NCBI GenBank assembly: GCA_002189035.1
Contig: CM007989.1
Location: forward strand, 5,115,001 to 5,179,000
Length of the DNA: 64,000 bases
Reading direction: 5' to 3'
Source: Utricularia gibba
Lineage: Eukaryota; Streptophyta; Magnoliopsida; Lamiales; Lentibulariaceae
The translations under genes were made by a program, and so were the position numbers. The notes under the pieces were generated by a model. It was given only the letters and a program-made list of their open reading frames with translations. It had not been told where the DNA came from and made no database searches. Below are positions 35,729-47,553 of this stretch, piece after piece (position 1 is the first letter of the stretch; each line of letters begins with the position of its first letter).

Positions 35729-35746
35729 TGGTGTCATTGCCAAAGA
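35729..35746 (+). other. Decayed tRNA-Asp primer binding site
   Basis: It reads TGGTGTCATTGCCAAAGA against the expected TGGCGCCGTTGCCGGGGA. All six differences are C-to-T or G-to-A transitions. Gag remnants follow on the same strand. Confidence 0.7.
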
Positions 35747-35889
35747 ATTGTATATTTTGTGTTTGGTGTTGCATTTAGTTTTTCTTTTCTTCCTTTTTTT
35801 TCTTCTTATGTTTGATTGTTACACCTTGTTTTAAGTTTTCTATATCAACCCTTTTAGGAAGAGCCTCTGTCGAAAGAAGAGCTTTAAGT

Positions 35890-36180
35890 ATAATGATGCA
35901 AAGTGAAGGAAATAATTTATAGAAATATTATGATCAATTCAACCGCATCTGCAATATTTATTCACAACATGGACTCAATGAAGGTTAAATTTTACAACAC
36001 TTCTATGAAGGATTGTGCCCCATGATTCAAGGATGATTGGATGTCACTTTTAATGGATCATTATTAGAGAATCTTCATAGCATTGATGCGAGAAGTTTAA
36101 GTGAACAAATGGTTTTGAACTCCTACTCTACAATCAACCATCATGATAACTCCTACAAATCTCGTTGGTAGAAATATTAG
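35890..36180 (+). pseudogene. Gag remnant of an Athila/Tat-type element
   Basis: The translation gives YYDQFNRICNIYSQHGL followed by LQHFYEGLCPM, which matches the gag core pattern (F-x-x-x-x-x-x-C-x-x-H-x-L then Q-x-F-Y-x-G-L). Several stops interrupt it. Sequence to about 36880 is probably more of the same element but is too decayed to assign. Confidence 0.65.
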
Positions 36181-37135
36181 AACTACGAAGGGTATACATA
36201 GAGTGGATAATTCTTAAGTCATGACTCATTTTGCTATAATGAGTGATATTTTGAAGCTTCAATTTTGGTCTTTCTCACATTGATCCAAGACCTACAATTC
36301 ACAAAATGTCATAGAAGTAGTTAATGCATTGTATTAGAATCAAGGAGGTATATAGAACTATGGAAGTTACCATATATTGAGAAGAGACCACCTTGATTTT
36401 TGTTCAAGACAACCAATGCTGCATGAGCAAGCACCATCATTAGGGAACTCATAGGGTGTTTCGCAAAAAGCAATTGCCACCTCATTTCAACCTCTACAGA
36501 TCACTGGACCTCCCGAGCAATCTACAGTTTGCAGGTTATGGTGAAATTCCTTAGTAAGAGCACAACAATGATGCATGAAGCATAAAAGGACATGGATAGA
36601 TGAATTACGAGCATGCAAACTCAATTCACTTAGTTGATACAAGCTATGAAAAGAATTAAAATGCATCTTGGGCAAGGCATTAGGAAATCCAAAAGAAGTC
36701 AAGAGAGAAAATTGGAAAGGCAATATGGGAAAAGTTATCAAACTGGCCTTTACCAAGCTTTTAATCCTTAGATCGAATTGAAACCCTCTTATCAAGCTTT
36801 AGACCATTCAAAGAGATAGCCAAAGTCCAATTATTAGGACGAACCTTTCTTCCTAGGGGTAATAAGTGTTCATTTTTAATGGGATAATTTGTGGATATGA
36901 CAGGATGTAATAACATGAGATTGCTCAATGGGAATGCATGTTTCTCATTGTAGAAAGACCCCTATATGCCGAGTGTTAGTGCATGTTTGTTAGAACATAA
37001 ACATGAAAGCATACAAAAAAGATACCATAGGATTTGTCTTCAATATTCCATACAAGAATAGGTGAAGTAATAAGTTACAAATAACACGATGAAAATAAAA
37101 ATTATAATATTAAAACTATAATTACTGATAAGTGA
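36181..37135. other. Decayed element interior and intergenic sequence
   Basis: No intact frame or motif can be supported. Probably retroelement debris continuing from the gag remnant. Confidence 0.4.
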
Positions 37136-37262
37136 TTTTGTGTCGTTCCAAAACATGTACTTTCATTATTTTTAAATATTATTTTTACATACCTTACACA
37201 CTACTTTCTCATGATTTTCAATAATTTTGTATTTTTCATACTACTTTAAACTTTTTGAATTT
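37136..37262 (+). mobile_element. 5' fragment of a family C LTR
   Basis: It starts TGATAAGTGATTTTGTGTCG and follows C1 for about 125 bp (through the region before TTTGGAG), then diverges. A truncated copy. Confidence 0.75.
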
Positions 37263-37514
37263 AAATAAATGTATATGAACAAAATTTTCATTTGATTAAT
37301 TTAAATAAACGATTATAAACAAATTTCTCATTCATAAAAATTAAATAAACAAATATGAACATAGATATTTGCATTCGTTCAACATAACACCCCTAGTTGT
37401 CTAAGCCCAAGGGCTGAAAAACCTTACTATTCATCTAAGCTAATGTGCTAGGCCATGTAATCTGACCAGTCTGCAAGTCATGATTAGTTATGGGGCAAAG
37501 TAGAGATTGTATGT

Positions 37515-38679
37515 TGATAGCACATATTTTTGAATGATTAAGTACATGGAAAAGATTCATATTGTGCTACAAAAATCAGATTTTATTGTCAAGTTCTATA
37601 TTTTTGCACAAAGTACCATAGTTATGTTATTTTAGTCTTAGTTGGGACTAATTCTACGATTTACTCTCAACCTTCTAATAATCTTCTTTGAGCAATGCAG
37701 TACAGGTCGCAACACAAATCCCAAGGAGCCGAATATGCATAGTGTAGTGGTAGAAGATGAGTCCAAAAGTCTGAAAAGTGGTACACACAAAATCCAAGGA
37801 GGAAAAAGGGAGATTTTGGATAAAAAGGGAGGAAAGATGAGAGAGAAGGCAGATCTCCCCTTAGAGACTCACGAACAACTTTCTGAAGAAGGTTTTCTGG
37901 GAGGAAGAAGGAGGAAGACGAACAGGAACTAAGCTCATGATTGAAGATTATTTTCTGTTTTCCAAGGATTATTACTCCTAGCTAAGATTAGCTAGCAACG
38001 TTTTCTAGCTTTCTGTCGAACATTTCAGTTTCCTGCTTGTTTATCTTCTAGTAGTCGATTGAGACATGAATGCATTGTGGATGATGTTTTATTTTTTATT
38101 TTCGTTTGTCTCAAATATGAGTGGCTAAGTACTTAGGGGGTGCCTTGGGGCGAAAATGGGAGAAACATGTTAATCAATCTTTAGATCTAAACAGCCATAA
38201 GTCACGCCACTTCCTTAACAAACCAGGATAGATCCAGGAGGGAGAAGTAGTGAAACCCAGCTTAACAACTCTAATTAGAGGTAGACCAAAGATTAGGGGG
38301 AAAAACAAGAGTACAGGTAGACCTAGACCTTGTGAGTTAGTTGCATGATTTGTGATTTGTATGAACTTGTTTAATGATGAGCATACATCCCCTAGGACTC
38401 CCAAGGCATCACCCATTCCATTCCAGAAATAATCGAGCTCCAGAACTTATTATTTTTCTTTACTGTATTTCGTTTTAGTTCTGCTTAGTCCTAGCTAAGA
38501 CCAGTTTTACCAACGTGACACTAGTTTCATGCATCAACTTTCACATAGCAAGCACTTGATTTTCGTGTTCGACCCTAATCACTATGCTCATAATTGTATT
38601 ATGTTTTAATATGTATTAGGTTATAAATTTATTTGATAGCAAGATTTACATTTACGACGTGTAAATTTTCCGTTTATCA
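37515..38679 (+). mobile_element. Gypsy solo LTR, family A
   Basis: It runs from TGATAGCACATATTTTTG to CGTTTATCA, 1165 bp, with perfect TSD TATGT at 37510-37514 and 38680-38684. It is the reference full-length LTR for the family seen at A1, A2 and 30238. A palindrome lies at 37642-37665. No internal region is present. Confidence 0.92.
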
Positions 38680-38684
38680 TATGT

Positions 38685-38923
38685 CTACATGCATGAAGGA
38701 GATAAGAGAATCCGATGGAAATAACAGAGTAACCCTTGCACAACAAGCAACAAGGTATGCCTTAGTGAGTAGAAAGAGAAGAGAGAATTCTTATGATTGG
38801 AGATATTTTTCATCCAGTTTTGAGCAATATTCAGAACAATGGCAACAAGCAATGAAGAAGCTGGAGAACCAGCAGTTTGCGAAGAAAACGACGCATGAGC
38901 AAAAAACGGAACTTGAGCATTGA
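38685..38923 (+). other. Short open frame, unidentified
   Basis: About 80 codons are open just after the solo LTR, with a Gln/Lys/Glu-rich C-terminus ending at TGA. Its apparent longer extension runs into the LTR and is artefactual. No family motif was recognised. It may be a piece of a gag-like or host gene cut by the LTR insertion. Confidence 0.25.
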
Positions 38924-39639
38924 ACTAACTTTTTATTTTCCTATGCAAACTTTATTTCTGCATTTCACTTAGCAAGCTTGCAAGTTTTTTTTTTCTTTGT
39001 TTCCTACTTGAACGTCTAAGTTGCTTGAATGTCATGACCACTGAATATGTTTACTTCATCATTTTTGTGTGTCAACCTGGAACCAAAAACCTGAAGGTCT
39101 TCTTAGTCTGATCTAGCATAGTTCACCTTTGAATTAAGAGCAATATTTTCTGTTAATTGCAGAGATGGTGATTTACATACTGTGTTCAATACTTTCAGAT
39201 TGCGATCAGTAGACGTATTTTATAAATTTTAATTAGTTTAGAAATAGCTCCTCGACGTAACTGTTGTTTAACCCTACTTGCGCATTAGATAGACAATTAG
39301 AAACAGTTTATTCTATGTGGATCGACTAGGAGTTACTATAACTATATTAATTTCTTTGCAAATGAGATGTGCCTTATTTGTTTAGTTTATAAATTATTTT
39401 TTGATAGAAAAGATTTTCAGTCTTGCAATACCTTCTGAATTTTCTATCCCTCGTACCCATGAATGTGTGATTTGTACTTGTTTTCACATAAGTATGAGTA
39501 TCGAGTCGACTCACTATAGGTCAACTCGCTGGGTTGACAAGTTGATCCATGATCGTACCATCTCTATGATGGACTTGATTTTACACTCATAAACTGAGTC
39601 AAAGACTTCATGACTTTCAATAGCTTGGTGTTTAGTTTC
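38924..39639. other. Unassigned sequence
   Basis: Nothing firm. Around 39310-39430 a stretch resembling the end of gypsy LTRs (TTTATAAATTATTTTTTGAT) hints at old LTR debris. Confidence 0.4.
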
Positions 39640-39875
39640 ATATATATATATGGAGAATTTGATAAGCTCATATAAAATATTTTATCCAAATATTCTAAGA
39701 TATGATTAAGATTTTCAAAGATAAAATTCAAATTATTTTTAAAAATCAAAAAATATATTTTTCCTCCAAAAATATCAAATTAATATAAAAGGTATTAAAT
39801 TGATTTTAAAAGATAGGAAAAGTTGACAAAATAAATGTACAATGAATGAAAATAGTTCTAAAAACACAAATATAA
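39640..39875 (-). mobile_element. Decayed family C LTR fragment
   Basis: The order AATCAAAAAATATATTTTTCCTCC, then a GGAAAAGTTGA-type stretch and CTAAAAACACAAATATAA, parallels 43180-43310 in copy C3. Divergent and without ends. Confidence 0.55.
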
Positions 39876-41412
39876 AGTTGAGCAGTGTTTCTTCGTCTGT
39901 CTATTAGGAATTCTTTTACTTGTTGTTGGAAGAATATTGTCATCCCTCCTAGCATCTTGTGCTTGTAATCTCTTCTTGCGCTTGATATTTGTCTTGTTTT
40001 TTGGAAATCAACAAGACCATTCAGCCTTAAAATCAATAATTTGATAAGCGTTTGAATGGCATTCAGTCGCTGCGGAACATAGGAAACAATCCAAGTCTTC
40101 GGGTAACATTCGATTGACAAGATAGAGTCCCTGGATCGGGACTACTGTAGGGGATCAGATCAAGTGCTGCTCGCTCAGTGTCGAGTATGAATGTGCGTGT
40201 TAGTGAGAGAAGTGTCACTTGGAAAGAAGGCAAGTTTTTGGTGTGAGTGAAATATCTCAGGTTTTTGTGTACATTTCGGCTTAGGAGTTGAGGGAATGCT
40301 CAAAAGTCATTTGGTATTCTTTTACACGGGTTTATTTATCATTGTCTAATCAATTTATAAAATTCTCATCTTCTTTTTGTCTTTTCCTGATCTTGTTCGT
40401 ATTCCCCATATGTTTAATATGTTATTAGAATTCAATAGTATTTTGTATTTCAAAAGCATCACTTCTCATATCTTTTTAAATATGTAGCGTATTTCTATAT
40501 AAATTATATCCAAAAAGTTTAAATTATTTCAGTGAATATATTCTATATTTAGTAGGTCTTTTACGTATTATTATTGTAGAAAATTTCACAAAGTTTTTAA
40601 TACTTATTTTCAACTCTTAAAAATTATTTTAGGATATGAATTAAGAAAGAAATTTAACAAACTACTTAATGTGAGTGAAAATATTTGGTAAAATAACCAA
40701 TTTTTAGATTTAGAGTTTTAAAATATTGGAAATAGATACATAGTGTACGTATATGCCAATTTCAATGGAATTGAATTCTCATATTCCCGGCGAGTGCATT
40801 GTTTTTTCATGTTACTTATTAAATTTAAAATAAAAAAATTGAATTTAATAATTATTTTCTTTTAGAAATGAAGAAATTTGATTGAGTATTCATCTGTTAT
40901 TTATCATATGCGCTCTACGCAATTCACTCATTTATGATTAGTGCAATTTTTTACTTTTGAATTATTTATTAAATTTAAAAAAACAAAAATAATAATTATA
41001 TTTTTATTAAATATTATAAAAACGAATTATGTAAATTGATAATATTTTAGACCAGTGTGACCTATTTTACCAATTTTGGTTGCATTTTATTTGGTTTTTA
41101 ATGCTCTATAAAAATGGATCTTGCTTTTGATAATGAATAACTTGAATTATGGGGATAGGTGATCAATTGTGTGATCATAAATATTTTTGGGACATCAAAT
41201 TACTATTTTTCTGGTTTTTGCTTTTGTGTCTCCTTATTCCTTTTCAATTAACAATCTAATGGTATTTACGTGATGAATTCGATCTCAATATTGTTTCACA
41301 TAATCCTACATCTATTTCTATACCTACAATCACCCTCTTGTGGCCGCTATCACTAATCATACCAGTGTGTCTTTTTTAAAATACAACTACTACTATCACA
41401 ACCTATCTACCA
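39876..41412. other. AT-rich intergenic sequence
   Basis: No gene, RNA or recognisable element was seen in about 1.5 kb. Confidence 0.5.
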
Positions 41413-41417
41413 TAATT

Positions 41418-43844
41418 GATAAACGAAATTTTTTGAATCATTGTAATAAAATCAAATTTTCGTATCAAATAAATTTATAATCCCCAATCATCATAAAATA
41501 CAAGTTGAACATAAAATGTAAAGTGAAAATTTTAGCAGATGTAGAATTCAGAGTAAATGTTGTTCTTAGTTTAAGTTCAAATTAACAGTGGCAGTCAAGT
41601 TCAATAAACAAGTTCAAGTCTCAACACTAGAAATAATAGATATTGGTTCTAATACTAAGTGATTTTAAGATGCCTTAAGGGTATATCCATGGTGTGTTGC
41701 TAAGATGTCTAACTTAATTTATCATTTTTCTCTATTCATAACTCCAAACAACCTAAGTCTACCTAGTTCATTAATCATGTTTTCAACTAAGATAGTCCCC
41801 AATATCATTACCAACTTTACAATTAAATCTAATCCCATGCAAAGTATATAGAACTAAGTCTACCAAGTTCTACCTTGTACTAATACCAACTGTCCCTGTC
41901 TTGATTTGTTGGTATACTTCTAAATCAAGCATCTAAGTTGTGAAGTTTTTCATTTCCCTCCTCAAGTCTATCCATGGAATGATACAAACAAAAGTTAAGA
42001 AATAATGATGAATTATGTTATGAACCCTAGACCCATACCATCATACTTTACCTCAAGACATTCTTAAAGTTTTAGCTACTGATTCTTGGAAAATAAAACA
42101 TAATTTCATTTAGATAATGTGGCAAAAATAACAGAAACATTGTAAGTAAGTTAGTTACAGAAACTCAAAACATTCAATAAACGAAAAGAAACTAAAGATT
42201 GTTATGATGCTCGTATCCAAAGGGAATTGTTAGTGAAATTTTCTTTACAAACAAAGACTTAAAAAAACTAAAAACAAAAGAAAGATTTGGGTTTAAAAAT
42301 AATAAGAAAAGTGACATTGGATCTAAGATCCACCTTGCTTAAAACTCGCCCTTGAGTGTGTGCAAACCTTGAAGACTTACCTGCATGCGCAAGTTTTGGG
42401 GGTGTTATTCTAAAATAGTGCTACTCGGTGACCGTTATAGCACTGTCCCTTGTTTTGTGGGATTATGGAATCAATCATGCCACCAGAGCCATTTCACCTC
42501 TTTTCATAACCCATGTTTTCCCCATATCCAAATCTAAGCCCCTACATCTCTCACCTTGCAGACAAATTAGACAGAATGTGCCTTACCAATGATGTCCGAT
42601 TGAGCCCTTCTCCTTAGGTGCTTGAGGCCAAACTTTGATTCTCCCACAAAGTTTTCTTTGGTACTAAAGATTACGTTGGTAAAGAAAACGTTGCGAAAAA
42701 CAGAATCAAACCTCAAATTAAATGCTGAAAAATATAGTAAAACAATCACACGCGCAGGACTTGCGTAAGCAAGGCTTCACCGCAGATCCTTAGCCACAAA
42801 CGCTCACATGCGCATGCTTGACTCTAAACAACAAAAGTTGATGAAAAACGAAAGGATTAGAATCCAAAACATGCTAGACTCGACTCCGAAGCTAAAATTG
42901 ACTCTCTGATCATCGACTCCCTCAATCTTCGGATTTGGATCTTTATATAATGGTGGGGACTTGTCGGGCTTTGTTGATAGGCTTACATCCAATCTTCTAG
43001 TTAGATCTTCTAAGATTTGATATGAATCTTCTAGGATAAGACTAAATTTTCCAAGATAAGATGCGAATGTTATCTTATCTGAGAATCTTTTACCGTATCT
43101 TTATCTGGATAGACCAAATATTTGCCTCCATTAAGATCAACTCGAAAATCATCAAAATTATTCCAAAATTGTCCTGAAAAATCACAAAACACACTTTTCC
43201 TCCAAAAAGATCAAAGTGGTATGAAAGATATAAAATTCTTCTAAAAAATTAGGGAAAGTGAGATAAAAAGAATGCAAAACCCATCTAAAAATCACAAATA
43301 TAAGTGACATAAAATCACTTATCATTAGCGCTGAACTGGGTTCTGGTGTTGTTCTTTAGATTTAAGAGTCTCCTCCTTGAGAATCGCCTTCTTCCTCTTT
43401 CTAGTTTAGTGTTCGTCGTTTTGGAGGAGCCCTTTTTTCGATGCTGTTGAAGCTCTCTCCCTGCTATGGGGTCTCTCTCCTCGTAAAAGATATCCCTACG
43501 TTTACTCCATTGTACTGTTCCTAACATCAGTACTGTTCTCGATCTAATCTTCCAGACTGCAGGCGGCAGAGCAATGCTCTTTGTCTCCCTTCGGATGCTT
43601 TGCCCCTTTAACTTGATCCACACGTCCCATAGTACGATTTTGTTGATAATTTTTTTGCTGAACTTAATTAAACATCAGTAACAAAGCTGATGGACTAAAT
43701 CAATGGTTTTGGTCCACTTTTCAATATAAATACAAAATTAACATAAACAACAGATAAAACATGAAATCCACACAAACATAACTTAAATCACAATCAAACA
43801 TAACAACTTTGCATTATAAAATGCAATGAAAATGTTTGTCATCA
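41418..43844 (-). mobile_element. Gypsy solo LTR, family B (copy B2), interrupted by a family C LTR
   Basis: It starts TGATAAACGAAATTTTTTG and ends GTTTGTCATCA, with perfect TSD ATAAT at 41413-41417 and 43845-43849. Without the nested C3 it measures about 1.3 kb, in line with B1 and B3. The two halves follow B3 in order, for example GCACTAAATTGGG at 56465 corresponds to the sequence at 43325 onward. Confidence 0.88.
42211..43324 (-). mobile_element. Family C LTR (copy C3), left end deleted
   Basis: It matches C1 and C2 in reverse, ending AAAATCACTTATCA at 43324. The expected first 60 bp (TGATGGTAATTCTGC...) are missing; the copy begins at TCGTATCC, preceded by TGATG. No TSD can be shown. It gives the uninterrupted version of the target used at 30238 (AGCAC at 42439-42443). 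Confidence 0.85.
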
Positions 43845-43849
43845 ATAAT

Positions 43850-44460
43850 CTATAACCTCCATCTTCGTCTCTTACTAGGGTTTTATTGGCTGATGAAGGC
43901 TAAAAAATCCTATTTATCAACTTTAATGGTTGTTCATGTCCTCCACAAAGAATGGAGAACTAAATTTGTGACAACATCTTTTAAAGACAAATTCGATCAG
44001 ATGAAAACCTTACATCGAAAATGAGAACACGGAAGAGGAGTCTTTGACTTTATCTATGAATGAGTTAGACATAAGACATACTGTGATCATTGACATTAGA
44101 CATATGTTGTCCTTAATACGTCAAGCCTTGGATGATCTTTTTTTTAAAAAAAAATATTGTAGTTGCAACGACTGCAAAATAGGTATGAAATGCCTTATCA
44201 AACCCTTGTCAAGGGGTTGACAAAGTGAATATAGCTCGATTGCAAACTCTTCGAGGAGAGTTTGGGTCACTTCATCAAAGTATTGGTGATTATGTAATTT
44301 GTGTCCAAGGTATTTCTAATCAAATGAAAAGTTTGAAGAGATGCTACCCAATGTCTTCTTTGTTGAGAAATTCCTATGCTCATTGGATAGCAAGTATGAT
44401 TATGCGACTAAGGAAGCAATGATTTTGATGAAATATCTTTATATGCATTCACGAGATCTC
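43850..44460 (+). pseudogene. Copia-type gag remnant
   Basis: Around 44225-44420 the frame gives LQTLRGEFGSLHQSIGDYV and VQGISNQMKSL, the pattern of copia gag (L-x-x-L-R-x-E-F-x-x-L, then V-x-x-I-x-N-Q-M). The upstream part, 43886-44040, is repeated at 59287-59450. The remnant is cut on the right by the family D LTR. Confidence 0.6.
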
Positions 44461-45895
44461 TGTTAGGTTTCTCGTAGACATCGTATGTCTCAAAAGGAAT
44501 TTTAAAAATTTTGAGAAACCCCCAACGCAGATCTTGGAATATGGTATACATCAGACATAGGGATGTTCAAAGTACCTTTCAGATGACTCCGTTGTTCACC
44601 AACCGCCAATAACAGACGGCCTCTATGGTATCCACACGTGGAGCACTCCGTCGATAACCTTCTCAAGGCTCTTGAATGCTGGTCGAATTTCTCAAGTGCT
44701 AGTAGAGAAAAACGCCTTCTTGTGGATTAATCTCAGAGAGCACGAAGACCTTGGAGCAGATCTCAAGATCTAAATCTTTTTGACAGATATTTTTTGACAT
44801 ATCAAATCATATCTATATGAGATCTTTTATTTTGAGTTTAATCTCAAAATAACTCGCTATTTAATTTATCCACCTTACCAATTACATCTCATGTAATTGT
44901 GTCATTCTATTTTATATCAATGAGTGACTCCACTATTGTGTGTGACCCTATAGGCTTCTTCAATCAAGGCCGTAATAATGGATTTATTAATTAACTCTTA
45001 ATTAATCAAATCCATCATTATCGATCATGAGTGATGTCTAGCAACATATCATGATCCTCAAGATTAAAGAATAATCAGGTGAACTGATTGAGCCTTTCCA
45101 TGACCAGCCACCATGCAATGAACAGCTTTCATCATACTTATATCTCATTCGATACCAGAACATGGGTGTGTGTCTTTCTGATGTATCGAACTTATAATTG
45201 CATTCAGCACTAACACTCAATGACCTACTCAAACAATTCGAGTGTCATTACCTTGGGCCCAGGACTTACTGTTAGACTTTGATGTAATTACTTGAGATAT
45301 GATCTCATTGCTAACATGAGTGATGAATCCTTTATTGATCAATCAACTATCTCCAACCTTAAGGAGTCACATCCCTACTCATCCATACTAGGCAAGCCAT
45401 GGTTAGGCTCCCATTAGCGATGAGCGATAATGTGAGCTTAAGATCAAGATAACTTTGTTGACCTCAAGTTTAAGCTTACTTACACGGCTGTCATATTTGA
45501 GATCTTGCTACTAACACTTGGTTAGCTTCCCATAGTAGCATCTCGAAGATGAGTCATCCAGTGAATCGATTCTCTAATCGACACCCACACATAGGTTCTA
45601 GTAATCTCATTACATCAATTGTGAGAACCATTGCCTAAATTGTTTAGGGAACTCAATGTGTGCCAGCTTATCCGTATTTGTGATATCCTCATTTCACAAA
45701 TACTCTAGCCAGAGAGTTTTAACTTGATCATGAGTGCTTGAAGAATCTCACATTATGATCTCATCATAATTTCTATAGCACATAGATCAAGTAGAGGATT
45801 TTATCAATGATATAAATTTGATCACAATTCAAAGTAAAGATCAAAAGATAAGATTTGCCAATGAGTTGATTGTCTCTAGAACACATACACTAACA
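44461..45895 (-). mobile_element. 3' LTR of a truncated copia element (family D)
   Basis: It is the reverse of 4563-6003, 1435 bp, with TGTTAG and CTAACA at its ends. It is directly attached to a copia RNase H end and purine tract on its right, so it is the 3' LTR of a minus-strand element and not a solo LTR. Confidence 0.85.
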
Positions 45896-46145
45896 ATCTC
45901 CACTTGTACTAGAGCCAATCATTGATGTATCTCATACCAATGGACTCTATGTGTATCTCATGTACCTTCTGTGGAAGCATCTTTGTAAGTGGATCTGCTA
46001 CATTCTCCTTTTTGTCCACTTTCTCAATTCTGACATCGCCTCTACCAATGATCTTTCTGATCACATGGTAGCGTCGAAGCACGTGTTTTGATTTCCGATG
46101 TGGGTAAGTAAACATTACCCACAGTGTGCTCATTTCAAAGTCGAA
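45896..46145 (-). pseudogene. Copia RNase H C-terminus and polypurine tract
   Basis: The minus frame ends in KHVLRRYHVIRKIIGRGDV, then NVADPLTKMLP and a stop, the classical end of copia RNase H. It is followed by CAAGTGGAGAT, the purine tract, and then the LTR. Upstream coding sequence is missing: near 46146 the sequence switches to a family A LTR, so most of this element has been deleted or was never present. Confidence 0.85.
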
Positions 46146-46545
46146 TACCAGAAAATAAACAAGTAAGTAATGCGAAATGTCAACAGAAACTAGAAACATC
46201 GCTAGCTACTCTTAGCTAAGAGTAATATTCTTCGAAAATAGAAAATAGTCTTGTAGCTTCAGCTTCGTTCCTGTTTGTCTTCCTCCTTCTTCCTCCTCAG
46301 AAAAAATCTCCAGAAACTTGTTCGAGAGTCTCCAATGGGGAGATCTACCTTCTCTCTCCATCTTTTCCCCCTTTTTGTCCAAAATCTCCCTTTTTCCTCC
46401 TTGGATTTTGTGTGTACCACTTTTCAGACTTTTGGACTGATCTTCTGCTACTACACTGTGCATATTCGGCTCCTTGGGATTTGTGTTGCGACTTGCACTG
46501 CATTGCTCGAATAAAACTTTTAAAAGGTTGGGACTAAATCGTAGA
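46146..46545 (-). mobile_element. 3' LTR fragment of Athila-type copy A2 (family A)
   Basis: It matches the corresponding parts of the A1 LTR and the right fragment 52389-52818. Its left side is cut by copia sequence. Its right side stops at AAATCGTAGATG, the loop of the LTR palindrome, and joins directly to the A2 3' ORF, so the start of the LTR and the end of the ORF were removed together. Confidence 0.8.
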
Positions 46546-47213
46546 TGTGGCTGGCTCCTTGTTCTCTTTGGTGCTTCTTTGTTCTGCTCCTTATTCTCTT
46601 TGCGACCAGATTTTGGTCTTCCTCTTCCTCCCCTACTGCTGTAGTAGTAGAGGTGGCTGGCTCCTCACTTTCTGCTGGAACTTGTTTTGCTTCCCCAGCT
46701 TCAGCTTCCTTTTCTTTAGTGGGTTGCTCTGCAATTTTTGGGATTCCTTCCACTTCTGCTGGTGCAATTTCTTCTTCAAGTGCAGTTTGCGTGGTGATTT
46801 CCTATGCTTCCTCTTGCCCTTTCTCCCCTTCTCCTTTTTCTGGTACACAATCTGGGATGGCTCAGTAGATACTTCTTCAACAGCCAGTTTCCCTTTTCCT
46901 TTGTAACTCCTCTGTAATTCCCTCAATTTTTGCTGAAGGTTAGGGCTGCTGGGTGCCTTCAGTCGTGGACTTCTTCATTCTACCATAAGAGGTTTTGCTA
47001 TTTCTTGAGAAGGAGTTCCACCTAAATTCACTGCATGCAGGAGAGCATCAACTCCCTAAAACTGCTCTTCTCCACCATTTACAGCCTTGTTTTGTTCCTG
47101 GGTAGGAGCAATTCCAACATCCTCCCCAGTTTTCTTGTTCTTACTGCTCTCTGATGTAGCTTTCTTGCTGGGTTTTGCAGCGGCAGTGCTCTGGTGTTGG
47201 AGTTTTGTAGGCA
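46546..47213 (-). pseudogene. Truncated 3' ORF of A2
   Basis: The ORF starts at an ATG at 47213 with a Lys/Ser/Ala/Thr-rich N-terminus. It passes through stops (near 47055 and 46975) and shifts frame into Glu/Lys-rich, low-complexity sequence. It corresponds in position and composition to the N-terminal half of the ORF at 11132-13381. The conserved C-terminal domain is absent because the sequence runs into the LTR. Confidence 0.65.
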
Positions 47214-47553
47214 TCTTGCTAGCTTTTCTCTCTGCAATTCTCAGGAGTAAAGTGAAACGTTTGAAACAAAATGAACGTTACAAGGAAATTTACCCCCAAA
47301 TTCCTCAAGGGTTTGAGGGTAAATCTGTAAAATCTTGAAAGTTAGTTGCGACCCCTGTACGTTACTTTCCTGTAACCGCAATGTAACGCCCTTTTCTGCA
47401 ACAGGAACACAATAAAGACTTTCCAAAATGATTCCTAGCTAAGTCTAAAAATGCAGAAGTAAAATGACGGAAAATAAAACTAATAGAAAATAAACTTGGG
47501 TTGGCTCCCAAGAGTGTCCTTTTTTCAGTCTTGGACTAGACTTTCAGCAAATT
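47214..47553 (-). other. Spacer between integrase and 3' ORF (A2)
   Basis: No coding signal. It contains TTGGGTTGGCTCCCAAGAG near 47498-47516, typical just after integrase in these elements. Confidence 0.55.

Noticed and set aside
44456-45900. ATCTC on both sides of the family D LTR, which would make it a solo LTR with a TSD
   Set aside because: The right-hand ATCTC is part of the copia purine tract (CAAGTGGAGAT on the minus strand) joined to RNase H, so it is internal to the element. The left match is probably chance.
46545-46906. Plus-strand frames rich in Phe, Leu, Ser and Cys resembling membrane proteins
   Set aside because: They are antisense to the Glu/Lys-rich A2 3' ORF, which explains the hydrophobic composition.
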